Shown piece by piece: positions 26,701-37,960 of a DNA stretch of 64,000 nt. The notes beneath the pieces are model-generated. The model was not told the origin of the DNA. It worked only from the letters and a program-made list of their open reading frames with translations, and ran no database searches. The translations under genes and the position numbers were made by a program. The stretch spans positions 9,699,479-9,763,478 of the forward strand of contig NC_089278.1 in NCBI RefSeq assembly GCF_963678975.1. The letters are read 5' to 3'. Origin of the DNA: Dysidea avara. Its lineage: Eukaryota > Porifera > Demospongiae > Dictyoceratida > Dysideidae. How positions within the stretch are numbered: position 1 is the stretch's first letter; each line of letters starts with the position of its first letter.

Positions 26701-29700
26701 TCAGAAACCAGTTTCATCTACATCTCAAACTGGCACAAATATATATACCTCAGAGTCTGTAAGTTTAGTACAGGGACCATAGAGCACTCACACTGGCTGC
26801 TAAAGATTCTTTACCATACAAGTGTGATAGTGGTCAGGCATATATAGCAGCAAGCAAATATATGCACATACATACATGCAAAAAATTACGTAAAACTTGA
26901 AATTTGGTCTCAATCACTCACTCACTCACTCACTGGATTTTAGAAGCGTTTCAGTCCCAGTGCTACTATAAGAGGTATACTAGCTAGATATCTGCAACTT
27001 CGCAATTGGGATCCTGTTTGCGATAGGTTCACGACCTCAACCATCAAATAAAGATCTAGGTTGACTAATGGTGATAGACACCTCTTAACAATCTAGCTAT
27101 TTACTTAACAGTAATGACCTCATCCCTTATTTGTCTAGCTAGTAACACCCCTTTGTTGACTTGAGATACTCTAATAGAACAGTCACTCTAATACAACAGT
27201 CATGTATGCCAGATATTCTGATAGAACAGTCACACTGTAACTAGCTGTGCTACAACAAAAACTAAACAAACTAGTATTTTAAAATTTGTTAATTTAACAT
27301 TGCAAAGTAGGGACTTTCCCACCGAGCTATGCTATAATACCATCATTCATCTCTTGTCTCACTACTTTTTATTGCATAGATCCCTACTTCATTTTTAAAT
27401 TAACAATTTTATACTAATAAAAATAGAGATTAAAGGATATCTACAGTTGTACCACTTTTTATTTTTATGGCCCCTATCTGACCTTAAAATTCCAGTACTT
27501 GTAACTCTATATATGGCAGCATAAAGCCTAGGGTGATCAAAAGTATATTAGGCAAATAAAAGCAAATTTGACTCAACCCTAAAGCAGATGCCATGTTTTC
27601 TCCCAAGACATCTGCATGATCAGTATCTTAATGATTGCATGCATAGATTATCATACAGTATGGTAGTACTGTATAGTAGGGACAGTGTTATGACACCAAA
27701 ATACTTGTAGTGGATAGGATATGAAGCACCGGCTGAATTCTTATTATAGCACACTCTAATTAATATTACTACACATGTATTACAACACTAGTAATACTCC
27801 CCTACAAAAAGAAAGCTATCTCTTTCTTCCTAAAATAAGTGTATGTATGTATGTATGTACAAAAACAATAGAGGTGAATATATATAAATTAATAACACAA
27901 TAAAATTAATGTCATTCATACAAATTCTTAAAGAAAAGTTTCATCCAGTTGTAAACAAGGCATCTGTAATTATGTTGTCTTGGCCCCTTATGTGCTGTAT
28001 GTCTACGCAATACAGAAAACTCCACCACATAAACCTTTTATTCTTATTCTTGGAGTGAATTGTTATTCATGAAAATAACATTAGGCCCTTTAGCTGTAGT
28101 AGCATAAATCTCAATGTATTGCAGAGCTAATACTGAAACTAGCAATTCTTTTTTCAGTCGTACCTCTTCTGGGCGTCAATTTTGGAAAAGTAACACAATG
28201 GATGATCAATGAAATAGAACTGCCCCTGCTCCAACATCACTAGCATCTACAGCTGGCTTGAATTTCTTGGTGAAATCTGGTGCTGCTAGGACTGGTCAGT
28301 GAGTAAGAATACCTTTGACTTTCTGGAGCACTGTTTGACAGTCTTCAAAACTCTCTTCAGTAAGTTTATCAGTGGTTCAACAATAACTAGAAGTTCTTGT
28401 TATTAGCCAGCCATTTCTAAAAAATTGCATTAGTTTTTCAGAGTAGAAACTTGTGAGATGACTTCAACCTTGGCATCTATTGGCTTCACTTCTCCTTGCC
28501 CCACGATGTGACCTAGATAACTGACTGGTTCACATGCAACCAAATTCACTCTTTGCAAGATTAATGGTTAACTTTTCTTCCTTAATTTTAGCTTATCAAA
28601 GAAGGTTCTAATTTGTCTAATGTGGTCAATCCAACTGTCACTTAGAGTTGGGCAATAAATTTCAATATGATTAAGGTATTGTATTTTTGGTATGATGATA
28701 TTTTAAATACCGTATTATATTGCAAATACTGGAAGTAAATAATTGCAGGTATAAACGTTACAGGTGAGTCGTTCCAAGCATTTTTTGTAACTTGACAATA
28801 CTCAGTTAAATTTTAATATTCTAGATTTTACGTACATCCTTGCTTCAATTTGATGTCCATTAGATGTACACGACTGCACAATACCAAACACAAACATTAT
28901 TCAATAACCTCAATTAATTCATTTATACCGTATTGATTTAGAATTCTCGATACCACCTATCACTACTGTCACTATATATGATTACATCATTGATATAGGC
29001 GTCACATCCTTCTACCTCTGCTGCCACCTGATTAACAAAACGTTGAAATGTTGTAGGTGCATTTCTCATGCCAAATGGCATCACCTTATAATGGAATAGT
29101 CCATCAGGTGTTACGAATGCCGATATCTCCTTTGTTCTTTCACTCAGTAGCACCCCTTCGGTATATCGAATTTACTGACATACTTTGAGTGGCCATTTCG
29201 ATCAGTGCAACCCTCGATGCGAGGAAGGGGTACAAATCTAGAACCTGCTAACATTCTTGGCCTGTTTGGCCATTGTGTAAGTGACTGTGCAGGCAGTGAA
29301 TAAGCCGAATTTCCATTAGTGCTGTCAGAACACAAGGAAGACTACATCAACCACCAGCTAAATCATTACCTAGAAGTAAGCCCACTCCTTACACAGGTTG
29401 GGAGGGAATAAAAGCTGGAGTGCCTTTTGGCTTGGAAGTAGTAACACTCTTGGTCTCTGGTACAGAACTTATACTCTGATGGGTGAGTTTATAATCATCT
29501 GCTAAGGTTACTGCCCTTTGTAATTCATCTACTTTCTGACATCTTAACTTTAGCAAGAACACAACTCTTAAAGTGTTTAACTGTTTGAGCTTATCAAAAC
29601 TATCCCCAACTTGTTGTGAAGTACACCATCTGTTAAACAGTGCCTCCTTCTGTCATGCAAATTCCCCTACATATGTTTGGCCCTCTTTACATTTCAACTC

Positions 29701-32700
29701 ACGAAATTGTTTGGTAAGCCTCTGGTACTAGCTCATACCCCTTTAGTATCTCTCTCTTCGCTATCTAATAGTCTGCACTCTGTTCCACCAAAAGTACTGA
29801 GCATGCTTCACACACTTTACTACTCTGCAACAACGTTGTGTGTGATTCCGGTGGCCAGTGGAAACATCCTCAAACTAAAAACTTATCACTTCTTGTTAGT
29901 GATGTTGTTGGACCTAATTTTACCTGATGGCTTACGTCAAATGAACTAGCACTGGTAGGTGGAGGCTCTGATGAACTAACTGGGATACTCTTCTCTAGCT
30001 CCATCTTTTTCAATTTTAACTGTAGTTCCATATCCTTCATCTCTAGTTCCTTCTCTCGCAATTCTATCTCCTTCATCTTAAGCCGGGTCCATCTTTTGTT
30101 CCTGCACTTTATATTCTAGTTTGTTTGATTTCAACCTCACTGTTGCTCGTTGGAGGTAGCTCTTCTGAGATGAGATCCTCCTCAATAAAACAATCTAGCT
30201 TGGCTCTAAAGCTAACTGAACTTTCTGTTCTGAGCCATCCAGGTATATACTTGTGTGTAATTCAAAGCAAATTAATGAGATTACTAGCAGCTTTACATCA
30301 TTATGCACATTTTTGAGTTGTGTTTGATTTAGTTATCAAAAATATGCAACTTTACAACAAGATGAACATCTTCATTGTCACAGATGTATCCATCTATAAT
30401 TTGGACATGTTAATTTGGCGTGGACCAATGGCCTTTGTGGAAAAAAAAGCCAGTGTGTCACAAGATACTGATCAGAGGTGAAAAAGAGTCTCCTTGATTT
30501 CATGGTTGGACTAGATTCCCATGTAATCCACAGTACAGAAATGGAAATACATATTATGATTTTTAAAATTCCTACTGCCTCATCTCATGCCATTCAATGG
30601 CAAAAAATCTTCACAGTGTAGTGGTACTTGAAATGCATCATGTTGATGAGGTAGTGGAATTGATACATGTGATTGGACCATTAGTGCACTTTTCTTGTCC
30701 CCTTATTTGCCACTACAATCTTCTTCTCAAAGTTGAAAACTGAAATCAATGCAATTGAGAGTGAGTGCAATTTCTATACTGACAACGAAACCATCATACT
30801 TACAGCCCTGTCATCCATTACAATTCACGACTGTTTCAACTGGATTGAAGACTGTATCATATACACAATGACACAAATGTATATCCATTTTATCTTCACA
30901 AAAATATGGTATGCATATTCACACTTAGCTAAGCAGTGGCGGATCTAGGATTTTGAAAGGGGGTTTCTGGGAGGTGTATTATATTTCTCGATAGTAGCAT
31001 TAGTATAACATTAGTATAGCTATGTAGCTACACTATTGTATTACTATTTAGACATCCTTACTTGCTCTTGCTCTCTTGTCAAAGAAAGATAATGGTTTTT
31101 CCTTGCTTTAAGTTCTACTCAGGGTCTCTTGTCTTTCGTTTTCTCATTTTGAACTCACACAGAAACAAGCGCCTGAAAAAATAATTATCAAGTGAGTAGA
31201 TGAACTGCTGCTTAGTTAGCCTCAGAGATGAAAAAGAAGACATTCTGTAAGTTATACATTACTGTTATGATAAAGAGCTATTTACGACAGTAGAATGGCT
31301 TACTCAGCTAGCATCATTTTTAAAAGTGAAATTCTGAAAGGGCGGTTTCTGTCGGAACTACTGAAACCCTACTAGATCCGCCACTGTTAAGTAGCTTGCC
31401 ACAGTACACTTAGTGTGTTTAAAGGTCATGCAGTAATTGTAAAATTGACCTCTTCTTATGATAACACACCATCATCCATGCATTGCAACTGCTCTAATTT
31501 TTCATTCTTACATCTGCAAGCTTACTAGGGGAAACACTATTATGGCCTAAAGCCTTGGTTACTGGTGTAGGTGTTGGTATGACAGCAACAAAGTTCACTG
31601 GTGAGGCAATGAATGGGACAAAACTTTTCTGCATTTACAAGAGCAGAGGACATGGACTCATATTTCTGTTTCTTAGATATGGGAACACCTATAACCATAG
31701 GGACATGTGGATGGTCATTCATGTCATGATGAGTCCTATTAGCAATCTTATGAGCACATAAAGGGAATAGTGTATGTATCATCTTGTTTTCTCCTCCTTT
31801 ATAGTAGTGGCTATCTTGTCATCCCTCATGTGATGTTTATTCACATCATTTATCTTGCTTACTTGTTTTGTCTCCCTCGTCTCACCCTTCACACCACAGA
31901 AAAAAACCTTTTGTGTTCTTGATTTATCAAAGCTGCATCTTCACAACCATTGCTTCTTCTGGTGCTGCCCTTCAAAATAATGCTATAGTCACACTCTACA
32001 TTCAGTGCTTCTTCACTAAAAGCCTCCTTAATCTCAGTAACTGACATGACGTGGCTATGTAACTGACGAACAACATATTTATTATTTTTCTGAGGGCTAA
32101 AAGTATTTGCTTTCTTTGTATTTATATTTATCCTTGTGTATGTCCGGCTCAAGGATGTGGGGTAGCTCTGGAGACTGTTGTTGCAGTCACAGTGTTTTTG
32201 ACTGTTGACTCTTCTCTTCCTGCAGACGATCTTGTTGTTGGGAAACTTATGCCACCCCATGTGGTACAGCGGATTTGGTTGACTTGTACTTGTATCCAAC
32301 TGCACTGAACACCTGCTGCTACTAACACTGATGAATGTTGGACATAATGACATTCCAGGCTTTTTTTCGGAGTTCGGGGTTTACAGTTGGGATTACATAT
32401 CTTGCACTTTCTTGTTTACTGCATACCACAGCATGTTATCCACCAAGCAAGACAGAAACTTATTCAAACAACTATTCCAGGGGATTGGCTTCTTCAGTGA
32501 AGAAGTCATTGGAGATGGTATAAACAGCAGTTTGACAAATAGACCCCATACTTCATGTGGGACCTGTAAGGAGCCTTTGGCAAGTTGAGTGGCTGGAAGT
32601 ATAAAGAACAGGTGATCCTGTTTGGAGTAGACAATTATAATTTCATTGTTTTTGAATATAATTTTGCAACTGTGACTGTGTGATAGAGAAGTTATGGGAT

Positions 32701-35700
32701 TCAGGTTCACTGTTTGATACCAGCCTGGTTCAATGCATCGAAACATTTTGAGTGCCTCTTTGACTAGACTGCAAACTATACCATCAGTCAAAACAAAAAG
32801 GATTGCTCATCAGTGGCTTCTTCAAAAGCTTTGTGGTAGTACCACAAATGGAGGAGGCAAGACATTTGGGCCTGTGGGGATTGTGGTATAAATACCAGTT
32901 ATGATCTTCTAAGTGCAACCTTGTATGTACACACATTACTAGCCCAGAATAAAGTGATAAAGATGGTTGTGTTAAAAGTGATGGCTTAATGCAAAATTGT
33001 TTAGTGTGGATTATGAATGCTTGTGATTACCAACTATAAATATAAGCCCAAAATAGGTTTTAACTGAGCAATGTTTGAGTCATCACTCTGACATTCTCTC
33101 ATGACAATATCTACAAGGTGATTGGTCATGTGTTTCCTGTGTTGCATGCATTCCTTTACTGGGTTACCATAGTAACATATCTCCTACTCATTCTATTGGT
33201 CGAAAGGTGTCTGACATCTGACAAACATTCTTTATGTATATTTGGTACAGGTAACCAACATATGTAAATATTTGTTCACTACAGCTTGTCATACCGAAAG
33301 ATTATCCTTTATCTGAAAAAGAAGTAAGCATTTTCTTATTACAAACACTGCTGTTTATATTAACTTATTGTTTGCTGCAGAAATCAAACATATGCTACCT
33401 AGCATTTCCAGATTCGAATTCAGGTGAAATTATATAACTAATTATAGGCTGAAAAGTCTTTTCCACAGGATGTTTAGGAGACACACAGTTTCACTTCAGA
33501 ATCAAGTGCAGTGGTCCAGGCTGTGGAGGAACCTCTTCCATGTACATGGCTGAACACAGTGCAGCTCCACTAGTACTGATGGTACTATTGTAGTTGTAGC
33601 ATAGATGCACTCTGTCACATATTTCTTTAAAATCTTAGCCCGACCAAACACACTATTTTGGATATGTTTACTTCAGGCAGGTGAAGGATGCTGACATCAA
33701 AAGAGGTTACTTTCAAAAGGTGATAAGCTAAGGTTGTGTATATGTAGGCTGTGCTGATAAAGGATTTGTTTCTTTAGTCAGTTGTGATCATCTCTAGACT
33801 ACCTTATGTCACATTCTTCTCACATGTGGTAATGCAATAAGGATGTGTTGTGTATGTATTACATATGATTGTTTCACTTTCTACTTTTGTGGTGCAGTTC
33901 AATTCAAGTATTCAGTTCAAAGTTTTTCATATTCATGATCATAATTGCCATACTTTTCTTGCATTCCTTTATCTACCTACATGCTAGGAAATGGGTTATT
34001 AATATATCTCATACCTGAATTTGATACCTTATTCCATTTCAATCTAGATCCTGAACCTATATGGGCCCATGTTATCAGTGGTGTAACATAAAGAATCGTG
34101 GGGACTCTTGTAACATACAACAATGTAATAGATACATACATACAGCATATACTTGTCTGCATGATCAATCAGTATTGAGTTGCTTGGGAAACTCTGTTGT
34201 AGAAGTTAAACAATGATAGCAGCCTTCTACTAATTCAAGTGGATGTTAATGTTAGCAGCTAAGAGTAACATATATATTATGTAAAGAAAAGTTGCGTGTG
34301 TGTGAAGTTTGGAATACTGTTTGATAGTTTTAATGCTTCATGCGTGTGGGTATTGCCTTGTATTATACAAAAGTGCTAGCCCAGCAGAAAACAATGGATT
34401 GTGTTGTTTAACAATGTGGTGTTTTAATGTGTGAATTTGTCATGTAAAAATTATATCAAGGCTTTCTGAGAATTTGAAAGAAAGTTATCTATTGCTGTCT
34501 TTCTTTAGAAAATAGTAAATCTTTACCACTTGCTTGCACACACAGTTTAACATTCTTTGTCACTGCTGCTGCAGGACATGAAGATATGTATGAATGCACT
34601 GTACTACTAATGATATGCATGACACTCCATTACTGCATACTTCAGGTACAGAAAATTGCTTCTGATTATTTCACTAATGGAGAGCCTTCATTAGAAGCAG
34701 GTGTGTCCATGATGTTGGATTAGTGATGATGTATAATTTAGTTTGAAATGCTCCCAGTGTCAGCTTCCTGTCTATATATATAGTACATTAATTTCCTAAA
34801 AGAAATGTAACAATATGCATTCTGTTTTGTGATGTTTGGTGTTGCATATGCCTCTTTGTGTGTATTTTTTTCCGTAGTATGTCACTCCATCAATCAATGG
34901 CCATATCCTTGGCCGGGTCATGTAATTCACCTTCCTCTCATGGGAGAGTTAGTCTACATTAGAATTCCATCCAAAGCAGATAAACCTTCTGCTGCAAAGA
35001 TACTAACCAATTCACCTGCTGTTAAGTCAGCAGTAAGTTTATAATTGTACTCTTATAATATGATGTTTTAGTTTTTATTAGTCCACCACTATAGTAATTC
35101 CGTCAGTATATGAACCAAGCTTATACCAGTAAGTTGTTTGTGTGCGGTGATAGTACCTAATTTGTACTTCCCATAGAGCACTCCATTTACCAGTTGTAAG
35201 CAATTTTGAAACCATCTGGGAACTAGTATTGTTAAATGAGGTTTGCATTTACGCAGCCTCAGATAGTTGATGAATGTCTTGTTTTATTAGCCACTGGCAG
35301 TAATGGCTGCATCACCCACACTGTGTGCTAATGCTGTACAAGCTCTTGTCAGGTACTGTTTGTCAAGGATGTTAGTGTAATGACAAAAATGCAATAAAAG
35401 AATGAAACTAAGCATTGTTTTTTAAATTTTTTATTAACTATTCCAATACAGTTTGATACATCCACTGAAGTACTGTGGTGATTATCGACCATATTTTACC
35501 ATTCACGACTCAGAGTTCAAGGCATACACGACAAAGACTCAACCTCCGTTAGTGTTTTAACACATTGTATGGTCACTTGCTATTGGATGTTCTTTTGTAT
35601 TTCCAGTCCATTAATGATACTGGGAGTTACCAATCCATTCTTTACTAAAACACTGGAGCACTGGCCACACATTGTTCGTATAGGAGAACCGACCACCAAA

Positions 35701-37259
35701 GGACATGGTCAGTATAGAATATTCTACGTGTACAACATTTAGAGGGACAGAAAGTTTGTAGTATGCATGCTAAGAAGTGGTTTTGTAACTCTTTTTGTCA
35801 AATTTTAAATGCCTTAAAAAGGATTGGATTGTTTGGATTGTTTAACATAGGATAACAAGCAATAATCACACCTTTAATTTTGAATATTTACATATCCAGA
35901 ACTAACTTTGGTTATTAGTACTGCTACCTAATAATAATGTATAGTTAAAATATACATACCGTATTTCCTTGGTTAAATGCCGCACCTTCAATGGCCGCAC
36001 TTTAGTGGTGCCACAATTGATTTCGAAAATAAGAGCTTTAACATCATTTTTGAGCATCAAGTGGTGAATATAGTTGCCACATCAATTTTTGGAACTAAAA
36101 TAATAAAAAAATGCCACAGTGTTTAACCAAGTAAATATGGTATTTACTTCAGTCTCGAGTTACAGAATGCTTTACTTACATTGTACTCAGAATCTACCAC
36201 TAAGGTTTATCGACGTAGTACGAGTTCTGGTGGTAAATTTGATACCATGGACATGAAACCAGGTGTTACATATTTGTAGGTATATGATTGATTACTATAG
36301 TTACAGGTATCTACACTCGTTATCATCCATGTTTAAGTCACGATAAGGTGTTTGCCAAATTACTAACAAGCAAAACTATTTTGGGAAAGCGACCTTTAGA
36401 AGTACAGGTATATACACGCATGCACTTTGATCTACATTTTTTCAAATGATGTGTTATGGTTTAGAATGCATTGATCCGAAAGCAAGCATTGGAGTTGACA
36501 ACCAGTTTTATTATTCCCCTTGTAAGTAAACATGATTCTTGTAACCAACCAAATTGAAGTTCTATTACAGGAACGCTATCTATCTACACTTATGCCACTT
36601 AAAAGAGACGTGTCTCCATGGAAGGTTACTGTTAAAGTACATGTTTAAATTGTAATTTATGTGTTCTTATCTTGTAGATGCCACCTCAGTTAAAGCCATT
36701 TGATCCTGAAGATTTTCTAGAGTCTGTTGCAGCATGTGGACCACAGTTGACATCCCAGCATAAGGGAAATTGGACAGCATTGTATAGGTGAACAGAATTA
36801 AATGATACCTAACTGGCACTCTCACCCATCCGTTACAGGGCTTTTTTTAAGACACCAAATTTTGTTGGTTGGCTAAACACACGCCGTGAGGAGGCTAACC
36901 AAAAACTACGTTTACTTCACTTGGACATGTTGTGCAAGGCTGTAAGGACATTGTGTTGCTTACAGTAATGGACTGCGATCACTGTATGCATGCTATTCCT
37001 CTAGGATGTCATGTTTTGGACCAGAGGAAAACAAGAAATTGAAGTGGTTGACTTTTTGATAAGGATGAAGGAGTGCATGGTATGTGCATGCTACATGTGC
37101 TGGACACCAGTAACTGTGTTTGCTTGTGTGTAGGAGATGGCCAAAAACCAGCATATGTCTATCAGTCCTCTGCTCTTACAAGCCCTGCATGCACAAGCCA
37201 AGTCTATACTTGCAAAACTTCCAGATGATTTGCAGCTTGTACTTGCAAATTATTTTTAA
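23796..37259 (+). CDS. DENND6A: DENND6 (FAM116) DENN-domain Rab14 exchange factor
   Basis: Many small exons encode roughly 590 residues, close to human DENND6A (608). Exon 1 (23796-23912) has [20 protein letters not shown] (human [17 protein letters not shown]). Exon 2 begins at 33285 after a 9,372-bp intron. Later exons give [140 protein letters not shown] and a last exon ending [18 protein letters not shown]6 proteins activate Rab14 on endosomes and so control recycling and surface proteolysis of cadherins. The 35711/36153 junction (GGTCA joined to TCTCGAG) keeps the frame. The symbol refers to the family; the sponge gene predates the A/B split. Confidence 0.95.
24777..25375 (+). repeat. 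Dispersed repeat family, copy A
   Basis: About 600 bp. The middle (about 24900-25070) matches copy B: TTGTTTGCGTACGTAAGGGATG, ATTCCTGGTAG, AGGCCTGCACTGCTGTTTTTT. The rest (25100-25360), including GAAACCACCTCAGAGCAAAG, AAAGCTGCTTTTTACCATT and GGACAAACATATGTAGATAG, matches copy C in inverted orientation. It ends with the 25305-25359 hairpin. Confidence 0.8.
25305..25359. repeat. 55-bp hairpin ending the repeat copy
   Basis: AACCAGGCGTACGCCCACAG is followed by CGGCCGAAGGC and then an inverted arm, CAGCTGTGGGGGTGCGCCTG then GTT. The stem is GC-rich in an AT-rich intron. A degenerate copy of the same hairpin is at about 59093-59135, in copy C. Confidence 0.8.
25933..26049. mobile_element. 117-bp palindromic foldback element
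   Basis: The left arm TTTTGTAGATGATTAAATAC then CAGGCAAAGAGACACAAAG pairs with the right arm, whose reverse complement is TATTTTGCAGATGCTTAAAT then ACCAAAGAAACACAAAGAC. Only about 30 bp separate the arms, so it would form a near-complete hairpin in RNA of the DENND6 intron. Confidence 0.7.
26192..26431. mobile_element. Pogo/Tigger-like MITE with TA target duplication
   Basis: The 5' end is CAGCGGAACCTCAGTTACCC then GGACCCC. The 3' end, reverse-complemented, is CAGTGGAGCCTCAGTTATCC then GAACCCC. A TA dinucleotide flanks each side. CAGTGGAACCTC...ATCCGAA ends with TA duplication are typical of pogo/Tigger elements in the Tc1/mariner superfamily. The element contains two copies of the 19-bp motif at 26255-26293. 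Confidence 0.85.
26255..26293 (+). repeat. Two adjacent copies of the dispersed 19-bp motif
   Basis: TGACTGCTCTATCAGAGTA is followed one base later by TGACTGTTCTATTAGGATA, both inside the pogo-like MITE. Confidence 0.75.
26500..26770 (+). repeat. Dispersed repeat family, copy B
   Basis: TTGTTTGCGTATGAGAGGGA, ATTCCTGG and AGGCCTGCATTATTGTTTTT align with copy A around 24950-25035 in the same orientation. The part with the hairpin is missing. Confidence 0.65.
27165..27232 (-). repeat. Cluster of three copies of the dispersed 19-bp motif
   Basis: TACTCTAATAGAACAGTCA, ACTCTAATACAACAGTCA and TATTCTGATAGAACAGTCA lie within 68 bp in the same orientation in DENND6 intron 1. Confidence 0.75.
27950..30110 (-). 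mobile_element. Degraded Ty3/gypsy LTR retrotransposon
   Basis: The minus strand at 28938-29153 encodes a reverse-transcriptase core: [31 protein letters not shown] and [11 protein letters not shown]. The catalytic YIDD is YIND here. At 29870-30076 a charged coiled-coil stretch ([20 protein letters not shown]) followed by [11 protein letters not shown] resembles the start of gag in related elements. Frames between these are broken by stops and shifts. No LTR pair was found by eye. This is a dead insertion in DENND6 intron 1, antisense to the gene. Confidence 0.75.
30934..31386. mobile_element. MITE with CAGTGGCGGATCTAG ends
   Basis: The element begins CAGTGGCGGATCTAGGATTT. Its last bases, reverse-complemented, read CAGTGGCGGATCTAGTAGGG. 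The interior of about 420 bp is non-coding. Elements with CAGTGGCGGATC ends are common in invertebrate genomes. The target-site duplication is not clear. Confidence 0.75.
31889..32791 (-). other. Unidentified antisense open frames, possible gene or transposon remnant
   Basis: Two long minus-strand frames follow each other: 32791-32393 (132 codons, with [14 protein letters not shown] and [20 protein letters not shown]) and 32353-31889 (154 codons). They are separated by about 40 bp with stops. The composition is protein-like and the pair could be exons or a frameshifted remnant. I recognise no family. They lie inside DENND6 intron 1. Confidence 0.3.
35957..36142. mobile_element. 186-bp MITE in a DENND6 intron
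   Basis: The left end TACCGTATTTCCTTGGTTAA then ATGCCGCA matches the reverse complement of the right end, TACCATATTTACTTGGTTAA then ACACTGTGGC. It ends about 10 bp before the splice acceptor at 36152 and may have contributed to it. Confidence 0.75.
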
Positions 37260-37960
37260 GGTTATTATTACTATTTAAATATTTCATACTATATGTCTTG
37301 TCATCTCGTCATAACTAATATACTATTACAATTGGGTGTATGTCAATGTTATACCTTTTCCATTCAATGTATGAGAGAGTTGTTCTGAGCAAGTGCATGT
37401 CACATTCCAGTCAGGTAATTATATGAACACAGACGGTGCTTCATTTGCAGTAAGGATTTGTAAAACATGGCCATATACCACATGTACAAAAGTCCTAAGG
37501 CTAATGCCAGTCATCTCACTGTTATCTTGTTTTGTTATCTATCCATGTAGTTAACTAGCTTTATTTTAGCATGATCTTTTCCACATTTATGAATTTGCAG
37601 CCATCGATTTGCTTCTCAGTTTTTTGGCTTTAAGCTGTATGTCATACACCAGCTGTACTGACTACTTCAGCAGGACCCTCCAGGGGTATAGCGCTGATGT
37701 GCAATTTTACATTGAATTAGTTAGTGATTGCTACTTTCTGTTTAAATAATTATCACATCATCAGGTGTTTATAAAGCAGATAATTCAGTCTATAAATAGC
37801 CAATTATGTCATAGCGAGGTGGTATTGGATTAAGGTGTAACGGGCACGTGAGATCAATAGATATTAGTTACGAAGGCATCCAACTATGCATCATTTGTCT
37901 AGTGAGCTGTAGAGTCTGCAAATCTATCCGGCCAAGGTAGCTACAACCCGAGATTTCAAA
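37260..37960. other. Intergenic region upstream of the giant gene
   Basis: This 701-bp gap is long for this locus. It contains the DENND6 3' UTR and the promoter of the giant gene. Apart from the TATA-like box at 37791 nothing distinctive was seen. Confidence 0.6.
37791..37799 (+). promoter_or_regulatory. Candidate TATA box of the giant gene
   Basis: TATAAATAG matches the canonical TATA consensus 170 bp before the ATG at 37961. The other promoters in this window show no TATA box, so this gene may be regulated differently (tissue-restricted). The transcription start is not known. Confidence 0.5.

Larger units (their letters stand above)
23913..33284 (+). other. Giant first intron of DENND6
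   Basis: The intron is 9.4 kb, whereas most introns nearby are under 200 bp. It holds a three-copy repeat family (two copies), foldback and TIR elements, a motif cluster, a degraded Ty3/gypsy element and unidentified antisense open frames, listed separately. The rest is AT-rich sequence in which I see no gene. Confidence 0.85.

Noticed and set aside
35701..36262. Apparent frame break in DENND6 between the exons ending TKGHG and starting LELQN
   Set aside because: Using the donor after position 35711 (GGTCA|GTATAG) and the acceptor at 36152 restores the frame with GGT CAT CTC, so no break is needed.
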